Source of the DNA: Hymenobacter caeli
GTDB lineage: Bacteria; Bacteroidota; Bacteroidia; Cytophagales; Hymenobacteraceae
Assembly: GCF_013294115.1 (NCBI RefSeq)
Contig: NZ_JABSNP010000006.1
Coordinates: forward strand, 124,001-188,000
Direction: 5' to 3'
Length of the DNA: 64,000 bases
Below, piece after piece: positions 46,017 through 53,975 of this stretch. A program made the position numbers and the translations under genes. The first letter of the stretch is position 1, and every line of letters begins with the position of its first letter. Under the pieces are notes generated by a model. The model was not told where the DNA came from. It ran no database searches and saw only the letters and a program-made list of their open reading frames with translations.

Positions 46017-46817
46017 CTACGCGCCCCGGAACACCGGCCGGCGCTTCTCGCCGAACGCGGCCACGCCCTCGCGGTAGTCGGCCGTCTCGCCCGCAATCTG
46101 CTGGCAGTGGGCTTCGTAGTCCAGCATCTCGTCGAGGGTGGCGGCCCCGGCCTTGTTCAGCATCTGCTTAATCAGGCCGATGCTGCGGGTGGGGGCCCCG
46201 GCGTAGCGGGCCGCCAAGGCGTAGGTAGCGGCGTCGAGCTGGTCGGGGGCCACCACCTGGCTCACCAGGCCCAGGCGCAGGGCCTCCTCGGCCGACACCT
46301 TCGCGCCCAACGCGCACAGCTCGAAGGCCTTGAGGCTGCCCACCAACCGCGGCAGGAAGTACGACGAGCCCGAGTCGGGCACCAGGCCGATGTTGACGAA
46401 CACCTCAATCAGCGAGGCCTCGGTGCTGGCCACCAGCGCGTCGCAGGCCAGGGCCAGCGAGCAGCCCGCCCCCGCCGCCACGCCGTTGAGGCGGGCAATG
46501 ATGGGCTTGGGCAGGGCCCGCATGGCCCGGATGATGGGGTTGTAGCGCTGGTGCAGCGAATCGTAGAACGAGCGGGGCCGGCCCTCGGCGGCTTCTAGTT
46601 CCTTCGCCGCCTTCAAGTCCTGCCCCGAGCAAAAGGCCCGCCCGGCCCCGGTGAGCACCACGGCCCGCACGGCCGCGTCGCGGCCCACCTGCTTCAGGGC
46701 GTCCTGCAGCTCGTACGTCAGCGGGTCGTCGAAGGCGTTGAACACCTCGGGGCGGTTGAGGGTAATGGTGGCCACGCCGTCGGGGCGCACGTCGTAGAGC
46801 AGGCGGGTGTAGTCCAA
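46017..46817 (-). CDS. Enoyl-CoA hydratase/isomerase, PaaG-like
   Basis: 266 residues of the crotonase fold. NRPEVFNAFDDPLTYEL near the start, oxyanion-hole segments CSGQDLKA and NGVAAGAGCSLALACDALVA, and VNIGLVPDSGSSYFLPRLVG, which carries the Asp seen in PaaG-type 2-(1,2-epoxy-1,2-dihydrophenyl)acetyl-CoA isomerases. No other phenylacetate gene is nearby, so a general fatty-acid role is equally possible. The start codon must be TTG (46815-46817); it borders a word-built repeat whose arm begins at 46816, and no ATG or GTG lies closer. Confidence 0.85.
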   Translation of the reverse strand: MDYTRLLYDVRPDGVATITLNRPEVFNAFDDPLTYELQDALKQVGRDAAVRAVVLTGAGRAFCSGQDLKAAKELEAAEGRPRSFYDSLHQRYNPIIRAMRALPKPIIARLNGVAAGAGCSLALACDALVASTEASLIEVFVNIGLVPDSGSSYFLPRLVGSLKAFELCALGAKVSAEEALRLGLVSQVVAPDQLDAATYALAARYAGAPTRSIGLIKQMLNKAGAATLDEMLDYEAHCQQIAGETADYREGVAAFGEKRRPVFRGA

Positions 46818-46904
46818 TGGGTGAACGAGAGAATGGGTGAATGAGTGAATGCAAAGAACGACACCACAATTTCCTCCATTCGTTCACCCATTCACTCACC
46901 CATT
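46816..46904. repeat. Word-built inverted repeat between ispD and the PaaG-like gene
   Basis: Left arm 46816-46851 (AATGGGTGAACGAGAGAATG then GGTGAATGAGTGAATG) and right arm 46877-46904, made of the words GGGTGAATG / GAGTGAATG, opposite in orientation. The left arm overlaps the TTG start of the PaaG-like gene; the right arm contains the last codons and TGA stop of ispD (AATGGGTGA read on the minus strand). Confidence 0.9.
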
Positions 46905-47651
46905 GAAAAGCGCTTCGGCAATCAGCAAGTCTTCCGGCGTGGTAATTTTTAAATTCCGGTAGTCGCCTTCCACCAGTTCCACGCGGCAGAGGTCGTCCAC
47001 CACGCTGGCGTCGTCGGTGAAGGCGGGCAATTCGGGCATGGCGTAGGCGCGGCGCAGCAGGTCGATTTCGAAGGTCTGGGGCGTTTGCATCAGGCGCAGG
47101 CGGCGGCGGTTGAGGGCCGCCGAGCCGTGCTGCGAGAGGGTGCGCACCGAATCCTTGGGGGCCACGGCGGCGGCGGCGGCGGCGTGCTGCGCAGCGGCGG
47201 CGTAGGTGCGCTCCACCACGGCGGCGCTCACCAGCGGCCGCACGCCGTCGTGCACGGCCACCAGGCCCTGGGCGTGGCCGGCCAGGGCCCCCAGCCCGGC
47301 TTTCACCGAGGCCCAGCGCGTGGCCCCCCCGGCCACCAGCCGGTGCGGAATCTCAGCGCCGTGCTCTTCGCACAGGGCCCGCCAGGTGGCCAGCTGGTCG
47401 GCGGGCAGCACCACAATGATTTCGGCCACGTTCAGCGCCGGCTCGGCGAAGCGGCGCAGCGTGTGCAGCAGCACCGGCGCCCCGCGCAACAGCAGAAACT
47501 GCTTGGGCATGCCCGCGCCCATGCGCGTGCCCGTGCCCCCGGCCACGAGGATGGCGTAGCGGGGTGCAATGGGTGAAGGAGTGAAGGAGTGAACGGGTGA
47601 ATGGGCCAAGGGAAGGTGCGGTTTGGGAGCGTCAACGGGTGCTTGCGCCAC
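46896..47651 (-). CDS. ispD: 2-C-methyl-D-erythritol 4-phosphate cytidylyltransferase
   Basis: 251 residues from GTG 47651; third enzyme of the MEP isoprenoid pathway, CTP plus MEP to CDP-ME. The core starts at residue 31: RYAILVAGGTGTRMG, then MPKQFLLL, ATRWASVKAGL, HDGVRPLVS, MQTPQTFEIDLL, FTDDASVVD. Residues 15-30 (LAHSPVHSFTPSPIAP) are the translation of a GGGTGAAGGAGTGAA word repeat and are foreign to the family. There is no ATG/GTG between that repeat and the core, so translation must begin at GTG 47651, TTG 47609, or inside the repeat. It converges on nothing; the PaaG-like gene follows 78 bp on. Confidence 0.93.
   Translation of the reverse strand: MAQAPVDAPKPHLPLAHSPVHSFTPSPIAPRYAILVAGGTGTRMGAGMPKQFLLLRGAPVLLHTLRRFAEPALNVAEIIVVLPADQLATWRALCEEHGAEIPHRLVAGGATRWASVKAGLGALAGHAQGLVAVHDGVRPLVSAAVVERTYAAAAQHAAAAAAVAPKDSVRTLSQHGSAALNRRRLRLMQTPQTFEIDLLRRAYAMPELPAFTDDASVVDDLCRVELVEGDYRNLKITTPEDLLIAEALFNG
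47568..47605. repeat. Single arm of GGGTGAAGGAGTGAA words inside ispD 5' end
   Basis: AATGGGTGAAGGAGTGAAGG followed by AGTGAACGGGTGAATGGG: four to five copies of the word GGGTGAAN(G/T). It is the same word family as 46816-46904 and in opposite orientation to that element's right arm, so ispD is bracketed by inverted copies. It is read through as protein in ispD. Confidence 0.85.
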
Positions 47652-47716
47652 AAAGCAAAAGGCCCGGCCGCAAACACAGCCGAGCCTTCGCTCATTTACG
47701 CACTCAATGATTCAAT

Positions 47717-47752
47717 CATTGCGCTTACAGAATCCATTGCGCTTACAGAATC
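47717..47752. repeat. Perfect 18-bp tandem duplication containing the queA stop
   Basis: CATTGCGCTTACAGAATC at 47717-47734 and again at 47735-47752. The second copy includes, on the minus strand, the final queA codons ATT CTG TAA. Next to it, 47706-47722 is a palindromic CAATGATTCAATCATTG. Confidence 0.92.
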
Positions 47753-48798
47753 AGCATGGCGTCGCCGTAGCTGAAAAAGCGGTACTTCTCTTTAATGGCT
47801 TCCTTGTAGGCTTCCATCAGCAGCGGGTAGCCGGCGAAGGCGGCCGTAATCATGATGAGCGTGCTCTCCGGCAGGTGCAGGTTGGTGAGCAGCGAGTTGG
47901 CGATTTTAAACTCGTAGGGCGGAAAGATGAACCGGTCGTTCCAGCCCTGGGTGGGCTTCATGCGGGCGTTGGCCGACACCGACGACTCCATGGCCCGCAG
48001 CGTGGTGGTGCCGATGGCGCACACGCGCTTCTTGGCGTCCAGGGCCTTGTTGACGATGGCGCAGGCGGGGGCCTCCACGATGAAGTTTTCCGAGTCGGTT
48101 TTGTGCTTGGTCAGGTCTTCCACGTCCACGGTGCGGAAGGTGCCCAGGCCCACGTGCAGCGTCACGGCGGCGGTTTCGATGCCCTTGATTTCCATGCGCT
48201 TCATCACCTCGCGGGTGAAGTGCAGGCCGGCGGCGGGCACGGCCACCGCGCCGATGTTCTCGGCGTAGATGGTCTGGTAGCGTTCCTTGTCGGCGGGCTC
48301 GGTTTCGCGGTGCAGCACCTCCTTCGGAATGGGCGTCTCGCCCAGCTCGTACAGGGCCTTGCGGAAGTCCTCGTCCGAGCCGTCGAACAAAAACTTGATG
48401 GTGCGCCCGCGCGAGGTGGTGTTGTCGATGACCTCGGCCACCATGTCGCTCTCGCCGAAATAAAGTTTGTTGCCCACCCGGATTTTGCGGGCCGGGTCCA
48501 CCAGCACGTCCCACAGGCGCAGCTCCTTGTTCAGCTCGCGCAGCAAAAACACCTCAATCGTGGCGCCCGTTTTCTCTTTATTGCCATACATGCGGGCCGG
48601 AAACACTTTGGTGTCGTTGAGCACCATCACGTCGCCTTCGCTGAAGTAGTCGAGGATGTCTTTGAAGCCGCGGTGCTCAATCTGGCCGGTGGCGCGGTGC
48701 AACACCAGCAGGCGGCTGTCGTCGCGGTTGCGGGCCGGGTGCGTGGCAATCAGTTCCTGGGGGAGTTCAAACTTGAACTCGTGCAATTTCATGGCCAT
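47743..48798 (-). CDS. queA: S-adenosylmethionine:tRNA ribosyltransferase-isomerase
   Basis: 351 residues. QueA converts preQ1 in tRNA to epoxyqueuosine using the ribosyl part of SAM. Family blocks: [20 protein letters not shown] at the start, [66 protein letters not shown], and [20 protein letters not shown]. Length is normal (about 350). Either M of MAMKLHEF may be the start. A TACTTTTG element lies 41-48 nt upstream. The last six codons are duplicated in tandem just after the stop. Divergent from the FtsX-like permease gene. Confidence 0.96.
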   Translation of the reverse strand: MAMKLHEFKFELPQELIATHPARNRDDSRLLVLHRATGQIEHRGFKDILDYFSEGDVMVLNDTKVFPARMYGNKEKTGATIEVFLLRELNKELRLWDVLVDPARKIRVGNKLYFGESDMVAEVIDNTTSRGRTIKFLFDGSDEDFRKALYELGETPIPKEVLHRETEPADKERYQTIYAENIGAVAVPAAGLHFTREVMKRMEIKGIETAAVTLHVGLGTFRTVDVEDLTKHKTDSENFIVEAPACAIVNKALDAKKRVCAIGTTTLRAMESSVSANARMKPTQGWNDRFIFPPYEFKIANSLLTNLHLPESTLIMITAAFAGYPLLMEAYKEAIKEKYRFFSYGDAMLIL

Positions 48799-48838
48799 CC
48801 GGGCAGTCTTAGGGGGAAGTTAACGAAATTTGGGGAGG

Positions 48839-48846
48839 CAAAAGTA
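48839..48846 (-). promoter_or_regulatory. queA -7 element
   Basis: Minus-strand TACTTTTG, 40 nt before the queA start codon. No good TTG upstream at 17-21 nt. Confidence 0.45.
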
Positions 48847-48948
48847 CGGCTTTTTTCGGGAAGACCGGCCCGCGGCGCGGCAAGCCGGGGCGGGCCGCCG
48901 CTGAAAAGCCGCCGGCCCGCCCCCATCTCCTACCCGCAGCGCCCGCGC

Positions 48949-48956
48949 TACCTTTA
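48949..48956 (+). promoter_or_regulatory. -7 element almost at the permease start
   Basis: TACCTTTA at 48949-48956, 4 nt before ATG 48961. If active it gives a leaderless mRNA. No -33 TTG is seen. Confidence 0.35.
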
Positions 48957-48960
48957 CTGC

Positions 48961-50220
48961 ATGCTCGCCCTGCGCCTCACCTTCGAAAGCCTTCGTTTTG
49001 CCTGGGACGCCCTGCGGGGCAATGTGCTGCGCACCGTGCTCTCGCTGCTGGGCGTCACGGTGGGCATTTTCGCCATCATCGCCGTGTTCGCCGTCGTCGA
49101 TTCGCTCGAAGCCAACGTGCGCCACAGCATGGACTTCATCGGCGACAAGGTGATTTACGTGGGCAAGTGGCCCTGGAAGTTCGACGCCACCAACCCCTGG
49201 TGGAAGTACTTCAACCGGCCCGTGCCCACCGAGCGCGAGTTTCGGGAGTTGCAGCGCCGCTTGGGGCCCAACAACAAGGGCGTGGCCATTTTCGCGGCCA
49301 GCGGCGGCAACACCCTCAAGGCGGGCACCAACTCGGTGGCCGACTGCGCCCTGCAGGGCGTGAGCTACGCGTACCGCGCCATCAGCAGCGTGCCCATCGC
49401 CGAGGGCCGCTACTTCACGCCCCAGGAGATGGACGACGCCCGTCCGGTGGCCATCCTCGGGGCCACCATCGCCGAAAACCTGTTCCCGCAGGGCCACCCG
49501 CTGGACCAGGAGTTCAAGGTGCGGGGCATGAAGTACACCGTGATTGGGGTGATGGCCAAGGAGGGCAAAAAGCTGCTCGACACGCCCAGCAACGACACCA
49601 ACTGCCTGGTGCCCTACGACGCCTTCGCCAAGCTGTTCACGCTGAGCGCCACCGGCATGGGCGGCCCCAGCCCCCAGCTGGGCGTGAAGGGCCGCGACGA
49701 CGACCCCGGCCTGCTGAACCTGGAGTACGAGATGCAGGGCGTGATGCGCAACCTCCGCGGCCTGCGGCCCCGCCAGGAAGACAACTTCGCCCTGAACCGC
49801 CCCGAAATGATTGCCTCGGCCATCGGCAAGCTCTTCGACATCATCGGCATCGCGGGGGCCGTCATCGGCTCGTTTGCCATTCTGGTGGGCGGCTTCGGCA
49901 TCGCCAACATCATGTTCGTGTCGGTGCGCGAGCGCACCAGCATCATCGGCATCCAGAAATCGCTGGGGGCCAAAAATTACTTCATCCTCTTCCAGTTCCT
50001 GTTCGAGGCCGTGTTTTTGTGCGTGATTGGCGGCGGGCTGGGCATCGCGCTGGTCTGGCTGATAACACTGGTGCCGCAGGACGCGCTGCCGCTGTTCCTC
50101 TCGGGCGGCAACGTGGCCCTGGGCCTGCTTGTGTCGGTGGGCATCGGCATCCTGGCCGGCATCGTGCCCGCCGTCATCGCCGCCAACCTCGACCCGGTGG
50201 AGGCCATCCGGGCCAAGTAG
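48961..50220 (+). CDS. MacB/FtsX-like ABC transporter permease
   Basis: 419 residues. Helix 1 after a short cytosolic start (VLSLLGVTVGIFAIIAVFAV, 28-47), a large periplasmic MacB-type domain (about 50-280), then three helices ending in the FtsX domain: SFAILVGGFGIANIMFVSV, ERTSIIGIQKSLGAKNYFIL, LFEAVFLCVIGGGLGIALVW and a final GILAGIVPAVIAANLDPVEA. The RERTSEIGI.KALGA-type motif is present as RERTSIIGIQKSLGA. These permeases pair with a LolD-like ATPase, which is not encoded next to it. Probably involved in export or signal transmission at the inner membrane. Confidence 0.9.
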   Translation: MLALRLTFESLRFAWDALRGNVLRTVLSLLGVTVGIFAIIAVFAVVDSLEANVRHSMDFIGDKVIYVGKWPWKFDATNPWWKYFNRPVPTEREFRELQRRLGPNNKGVAIFAASGGNTLKAGTNSVADCALQGVSYAYRAISSVPIAEGRYFTPQEMDDARPVAILGATIAENLFPQGHPLDQEFKVRGMKYTVIGVMAKEGKKLLDTPSNDTNCLVPYDAFAKLFTLSATGMGGPSPQLGVKGRDDDPGLLNLEYEMQGVMRNLRGLRPRQEDNFALNRPEMIASAIGKLFDIIGIAGAVIGSFAILVGGFGIANIMFVSVRERTSIIGIQKSLGAKNYFILFQFLFEAVFLCVIGGGLGIALVWLITLVPQDALPLFLSGGNVALGLLVSVGIGILAGIVPAVIAANLDPVEAIRAK

Positions 50221-50238
50221 CCGGGGCCCTGGAACGGC

Positions 50239-50361
50239 CCGGGCAGCCGGCGAAAAGCCGGCAGCCCGGTAATCGTTGAATCGCTGTGCTCCTGGGGGCC
50301 CTAACTGTTAGCAAACCAGCACAACGATTACCGGGCAGCCGGCGAAAAGCCGGCAGCCCGG
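50239..50361. repeat. BIME-like element: two identical 31-nt hairpins with inverted flanks
   Basis: Unit CCGGGCAGCCGGCGAAAAGC plus CGGCAGCCCGG occurs twice, exactly the same, at 50239-50269 and 50331-50361, and each can fold on itself (CCGGGC-A-GCCGGC, loop GAAAA). Between them TAATCGTTG (50270-) is inverted as CAACGATTA (-50330), and GTGCT / AGCAC also pair around a CTAACTGTTAG centre. The element sits between the permease stop and rfaE2. Confidence 0.9.
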
Positions 50362-50397
50362 CGCGAATGCCCCGCTTCGGAATACTTTTCATACCCT

Positions 50398-50877
50398 ATG
50401 TGGACCAAAGATAAAATTTTGACCCTCGACCAGTTGCCTGCCACCCTAACCGGGTGGCGGGCCGCCGGCCGGCCCATCGTGTTCACCAACGGCTGCTTCG
50501 ACCTGCTGCACCTGGGCCACGTCGATTACCTCGAAAAGGCCCGGCACCTGGGCGGGGCCCTGGTGGTGGGCCTGAACACCGACGCCTCCGTGGGCCGCCT
50601 CAAGCCCGGCCGGCCCTTGCAGGACGAGCAGGCGCGGGCCCGCATCCTGGCCAGCCTGGCCTTCGTGGACGCCGTGGTGCTCTTTGGCGAGCCCACCCCG
50701 CAGGCCCTCATCGAGGCCGTGCGGCCCGACGTGCTGGTGAAGGGCGACGATTACAGCATTGACGGAATTGTGGGCCACGAATTCGTGTTAAACAACGGCG
50801 GCCAGGTCCTGACCGTGCCGCTGGTGCCGGGCTACAGCACGTCGCGCATCGTCGAAAAAGTGCGGCACGGCGCGTAG
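50398..50877 (+). CDS. rfaE2: D-glycero-beta-D-manno-heptose 1-phosphate adenylyltransferase (RfaE2)
   Basis: 159 residues, a cytidylyltransferase-fold nucleotidyltransferase with FTNGCFDLLHLGHVDYL; the HLGH motif (38-41) binds ATP. Also LGLNTDASV-like VVGLNTDASVGRLKPGRP, and the C-terminal ISTSRIVEKV-type YSTSRIVEKVRHG. It makes ADP-heptose for LPS core. In many bacteria this domain is fused to the kinase RfaE1 (HldE); here it is stand-alone and the kinase is not in the window. ATG 50398 lies 36 bp after the BIME-like element, so its promoter must be in or before that element. Confidence 0.92.
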   Translation: MWTKDKILTLDQLPATLTGWRAAGRPIVFTNGCFDLLHLGHVDYLEKARHLGGALVVGLNTDASVGRLKPGRPLQDEQARARILASLAFVDAVVLFGEPTPQALIEAVRPDVLVKGDDYSIDGIVGHEFVLNNGGQVLTVPLVPGYSTSRIVEKVRHGA

Positions 50878-50955
50878 CCGGTTGGGGCCCTTGTTTGCAC
50901 GTAGCTGCCCGGTTCGCCAGGGCCCCCGTCATCACGCTTTTCTTAATCCATAACC

Positions 50956-51624
50956 ATGTTTTTCTTCCTGATTCTGTTAATGCTCGTGAGCCTGGGCATC
51001 CAACAGCGGCTCCGCAGCAAGTTCAAGAAATATGCCCAGGTGGGCCTGCAATCGGGCCTCACCGGGGCCCAGATTGCCGGGCGGATGCTCGCCGACCACG
51101 GCATCACCGACGTGCGCGTCGAGAGCACCACGGGCAGCCTCACCGACCACTACAACCCGGCCACCAAAACCGTGAACCTGAGCGAGGGCGTGTACGCCGA
51201 GCGCAGCGCCGCTGCGGCCGCCGTAGCGGCCCACGAGTGCGGCCACGCCGTGCAGCACGCCACGGCCTACTCCATGCTGGCCTTTCGCTCGGCCATGGTG
51301 CCGGCCCTCAGCGCCGTGTCGCGCTTCATGCCCATGCTGCTGCTGGCGGGCGTGCTCATGCTACGCTTCAGCATCATTCCGCTGGGCTTGGGCATCGTGC
51401 TATTTGCCCTCACCACCCTGTTTTCGTTCGTCACGCTGCCCGTCGAGTTCGACGCTTCGCGCCGGGCCCTGGCCTGGATGGACCAGCGCGGCGTGGTGAC
51501 CGTGCAGGAGCACGCCATGGCCAAAGACGCCCTTTGGTGGGCCGCCATGACCTACGTGGTGGCCGCCATCAGCTCGCTGGCCACGCTGCTCTATTACGCA
51601 ACGATTTTTATGCGCCGTCGCTAA
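50956..51624 (+). CDS. Zinc metallopeptidase, YugP-like membrane protein
   Basis: 222 residues. An N-terminal helix (2-15), then HECGHAVQH (93-101) with zinc ligands His93/His97 and catalytic Glu94, which defines the neutral zinc metallopeptidase family (YugP type). Three further helices (about 120-160, 195-215) hold it in the inner membrane. The substrate is unknown; a role in membrane protein quality control is often supposed. It is 78 bp after rfaE2 and has a terminator at 51646-51682. Confidence 0.9.
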   Translation: MFFFLILLMLVSLGIQQRLRSKFKKYAQVGLQSGLTGAQIAGRMLADHGITDVRVESTTGSLTDHYNPATKTVNLSEGVYAERSAAAAAVAAHECGHAVQHATAYSMLAFRSAMVPALSAVSRFMPMLLLAGVLMLRFSIIPLGLGIVLFALTTLFSFVTLPVEFDASRRALAWMDQRGVVTVQEHAMAKDALWWAAMTYVVAAISSLATLLYYATIFMRRR

Positions 51625-51954
51625 AAACCCGCGCGTTGGCCACTGAAAGCCGCCGCTCTGCTCGCAGGGCGGCGGCTTTTTGCGTTGGTCCCGGCCGCTG
51701 CCTAGTCCCGCGTGCTGTGGCCCTACGGTTAATGATTTTACCTTAGGGCTTGCCCAGCAGGCGCTTTTTCTGGTCCCGCCGGGGCCGCCCCCGGTAGCGC
51801 GACCAGCAACGCGGCACTAGCGGTTGTCCCGCAGGGTTTTATCGTTCTTCTACAAGCAGATATTACCGAGGCCGTCCTACCGGGCATGCCCCTGCCGGGA
51901 CTAACCAGCAGCCAGTTTGCGTAAGTCTTGGGTGATGGAGGCCTGCCAAACGGC
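51625..51954. other. Gap of 330 bp between convergent genes
   Basis: Contains the terminator at 51646-51682 and a large imperfect hairpin at 51770-51806 (CTGGTC / GACCAG outside, CCGGGG / CCCCGG inside) of no assigned role. No convincing open frame. The minus-strand end of recJ at 51955 has no clear T-tract terminator. Confidence 0.6.
51646..51682 (+). terminator. Terminator of the YugP-like gene
   Basis: AAAGCCGCCGC (51646-51656) with GCGGCGGCTTT to 51679, 12-nt loop and following T. Confidence 0.85.
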
Positions 51955-53694
51955 TCAGGCCCAGCGCAGGTCCAGCAGGCGCAGTTGCACGTGGCGGCTG
52001 CCGCGGTACTCGTTCATTTCCAGGGTGTAGCACGCATCGAAGGGCTGGCCTTCGTTGATGCGGGGCAGGTAGCCGGCCAGGCCGAAGCCGATGGCCTCCA
52101 CGGCGGGGCCGGGGCCGTCGGCGGCCACGAGGCGGATTTTGAGGTGGCCGTGGCCCACTTCGCGGGCGCTGCCGGGCACGGCCAGCAGCCGCGCCGAGGC
52201 AAACACCGGGTTGGGGTTGCCGGGCCCGAAGGGCTCCAGGGGCCGCAGCTCCTGCAAGAAGTTGTCGTTGATGCGGGCCAGCGGCAGCAGGGTGTCAACC
52301 TCGACCGGCCGCACGAGGTGGGCCGTGGCCTGGGTGCGGGCCACGATGGCTTCGAACTGCGCCTGAAACGCGGGCACGTTTTCGACCTTCAGCGTGAGGC
52401 CGGCGGCGGCGCGGTGGCCCCCGTACTGCTCCAGCAGCGGCGCGCACGACTCCAGCGCCTCGTGGATGTCGAAGCCCGCCACCGAGCGGGCCGAGCCGGT
52501 GGCCTTGCCGTCGCGCTGCGTGAGGATGACCGTGGGGCGGTAGTACTGGTCGAGGCAGCGCGAGGCCACGATACCCAGCACGCCCTGGTGCCAGTCGGCC
52601 TTGTAGAGCACCGTGGCGTGGGCCGCTTGCAGGGCCGGGCTGTCGGCAATCAGGGCCAGGGCCTCCTGGGTGGTGGCTTGGTCGGAGCCGCGCCGTTCCT
52701 GGTTCATGCGGTCCACCACTTCGGCGGTGTGGCGGGCCTCCTGCTGGTCGGGGGCCAGCAGCATGGCCACGGCCCGGCGGGCGTCGCCCATGCGGCCGGC
52801 GGCGTTGATGCGCGGCGCGAACCCGAACACCAGGCTGCTGAGCGTGAGGGGCCCCTCGCGCAGCGTCGCCAGCTCGCGCAGGGCCGCCAGGCCGGGGCGC
52901 AGCAAGGAGGCCTCCTCGTTGAAGCGGCGCAGGCCGTGGGCGGCCAGCACGCGGTTTTCGCCGGTCACGGGCACCACGTCGGCGGCGATGCTCACCGTCA
53001 CCAAATCGAGCAGGTCGTAGAGGGCGGCGGGGTCGCGGCCCAGGCGCTGGCCCAGGCCCTGCATCAGCTTGAAGCCCACGCCGCAGCCCGACAAATCGGG
53101 GTACGGGTAGCAGCAGTCTTCGCGCTTGGCGTCGAGCACGGCCACGGCGGCGGGCAGCGCCTCGCCGGGCAGGTGGTGGTCGCAGATGATGAAGTCCACG
53201 CCCTGGGTGGTGGCGTACGCCACCGGCTCCAGGGCCTTGATGCCGCAGTCGAGGGCCACAATCAGGCCGAAGCCTTCGGCGGCGGCCAGGTCCACGGCGG
53301 TGTGGCTGATGCCGTAGCCCTCGGTGTAGCGGTCGGGGATGTAGTCGCGCAGCCGCGCGGCCCCGAACAGCGGCGTGAGGTAGCTGATGACCAGCGCCAC
53401 CGACGTGATGCCGTCCACGTCATAGTCGCCGAGCACGAGCACTTTTTCGCCCGTTTCCAGGGCCCGCACGAGGCGGTCCACGGCCCGGTCCATGTCGCGC
53501 AGCAGGTAGGGGTCGGGCAGCTGCCGCAGGTCGGAGTAGATGAACGCGGCGGCGGCTTCGGGGGTGTCGAGGCCCCGCTGCACCAGCAGTGCGCCCACTT
53601 TGGGGCTTACGGGCAGGGCCTCGGTGATGGCCAGGACCCGCGCCGGGTCGGGGGCCGGGGCGAAGTTCCAGCTTTTGGCGGCGGGGAGCGGCAT
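51955..53694 (-). CDS. recJ: Single-stranded-DNA-specific exonuclease RecJ
   Basis: 579 residues, 5'-3' ssDNA exonuclease of recombination and mismatch repair. DHH-domain motifs: GDYDVDGITSVAL (DYDVDG at 90-95), LIVALDCGIKA, FIICDHHLPGE (motif III, DHH). DHHA1 domain: SGSARSVAGFDIHEALESC-like ATGSARSVAGFDIHEALES, YGGHRAAAGLT. The OB-fold at the C-terminus completes it. Length typical (about 560-580). It diverges from the small gene at 53798, with a 103-bp shared region. Confidence 0.96.
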   Translation of the reverse strand: MPLPAAKSWNFAPAPDPARVLAITEALPVSPKVGALLVQRGLDTPEAAAAFIYSDLRQLPDPYLLRDMDRAVDRLVRALETGEKVLVLGDYDVDGITSVALVISYLTPLFGAARLRDYIPDRYTEGYGISHTAVDLAAAEGFGLIVALDCGIKALEPVAYATTQGVDFIICDHHLPGEALPAAVAVLDAKREDCCYPYPDLSGCGVGFKLMQGLGQRLGRDPAALYDLLDLVTVSIAADVVPVTGENRVLAAHGLRRFNEEASLLRPGLAALRELATLREGPLTLSSLVFGFAPRINAAGRMGDARRAVAMLLAPDQQEARHTAEVVDRMNQERRGSDQATTQEALALIADSPALQAAHATVLYKADWHQGVLGIVASRCLDQYYRPTVILTQRDGKATGSARSVAGFDIHEALESCAPLLEQYGGHRAAAGLTLKVENVPAFQAQFEAIVARTQATAHLVRPVEVDTLLPLARINDNFLQELRPLEPFGPGNPNPVFASARLLAVPGSAREVGHGHLKIRLVAADGPGPAVEAIGFGLAGYLPRINEGQPFDACYTLEMNEYRGSRHVQLRLLDLRWA

Positions 53695-53760
53695 TGGGTG
53701 GGTTTTGCGGGTAGACTATCCTGCGAAAGTACGCCCAAACCCCGGCCTGGGATACGGGCC

Positions 53761-53768
53761 TACCTTTG
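53761..53768 (+). promoter_or_regulatory. -7 element of the 37-residue membrane protein gene
   Basis: TACCTTTG, an exact TAnnTTTG, 29 nt before the ATG at 53798. The distance matches that of other genes here. Confidence 0.5.
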
Positions 53769-53797
53769 CCGGACCCACCGCCTGTCCCGTTTGCCCC

Positions 53798-53911
53798 ATG
53801 TCCAAGCTTCGCGATTTTTACCGCCGCTACCGGCAATACATCCTCTCCGACGGACTGATGTACGCAGTGTTTATCGTGTTCCTGGCCCTGCTGTTCGTGT
53901 TCTTCCGGTAG
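53798..53911 (+). CDS. 37-residue single-pass membrane protein
   Basis: MSKLRDFYRRYRQYILSDGL then MYAVFIVFLALLFVFFR. A basic amphipathic N-terminus (1-14) and one strong hydrophobic helix (about 20-36), ending in Arg. A correctly spaced TACCTTTG upstream, a clean ATG and a stop that touches a word-built inverted repeat support a real gene that gene finders would miss. It is shorter than usual thresholds. No family recognised; small membrane proteins of this type often bind or tune a larger complex. Confidence 0.65.
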   Translation: MSKLRDFYRRYRQYILSDGLMYAVFIVFLALLFVFFR

Positions 53912-53912
53912 T

Positions 53913-53973
53913 GTTTTCGGTGCTTGGCAATCGGTGCCTGGTGCCCAAGCCCCGATTACCAAGTACCGAAAAC
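53913..53973. repeat. Word-built inverted repeat (TCGGTGCTTGG words)
   Basis: Arms of about 29 nt: GTTTTCGGTGCTTGGCAATC then GGTGCCTGG from 53913, and its reverse complement ending at 53973, with about four mismatches. Inside the left arm the word TCGGTGC(T/C)TGG occurs twice. It begins 1 bp after the small gene stop and ends 2 bp before the TPR gene stop (53976). Confidence 0.85.
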
Positions 53974-53975
53974 CC

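Noticed and set aside
51770..51806. Hairpin as terminator of recJ
   Set aside because: No T-tract follows on the minus strand, and it lies about 150 bp beyond the stop. Left as unexplained structure.
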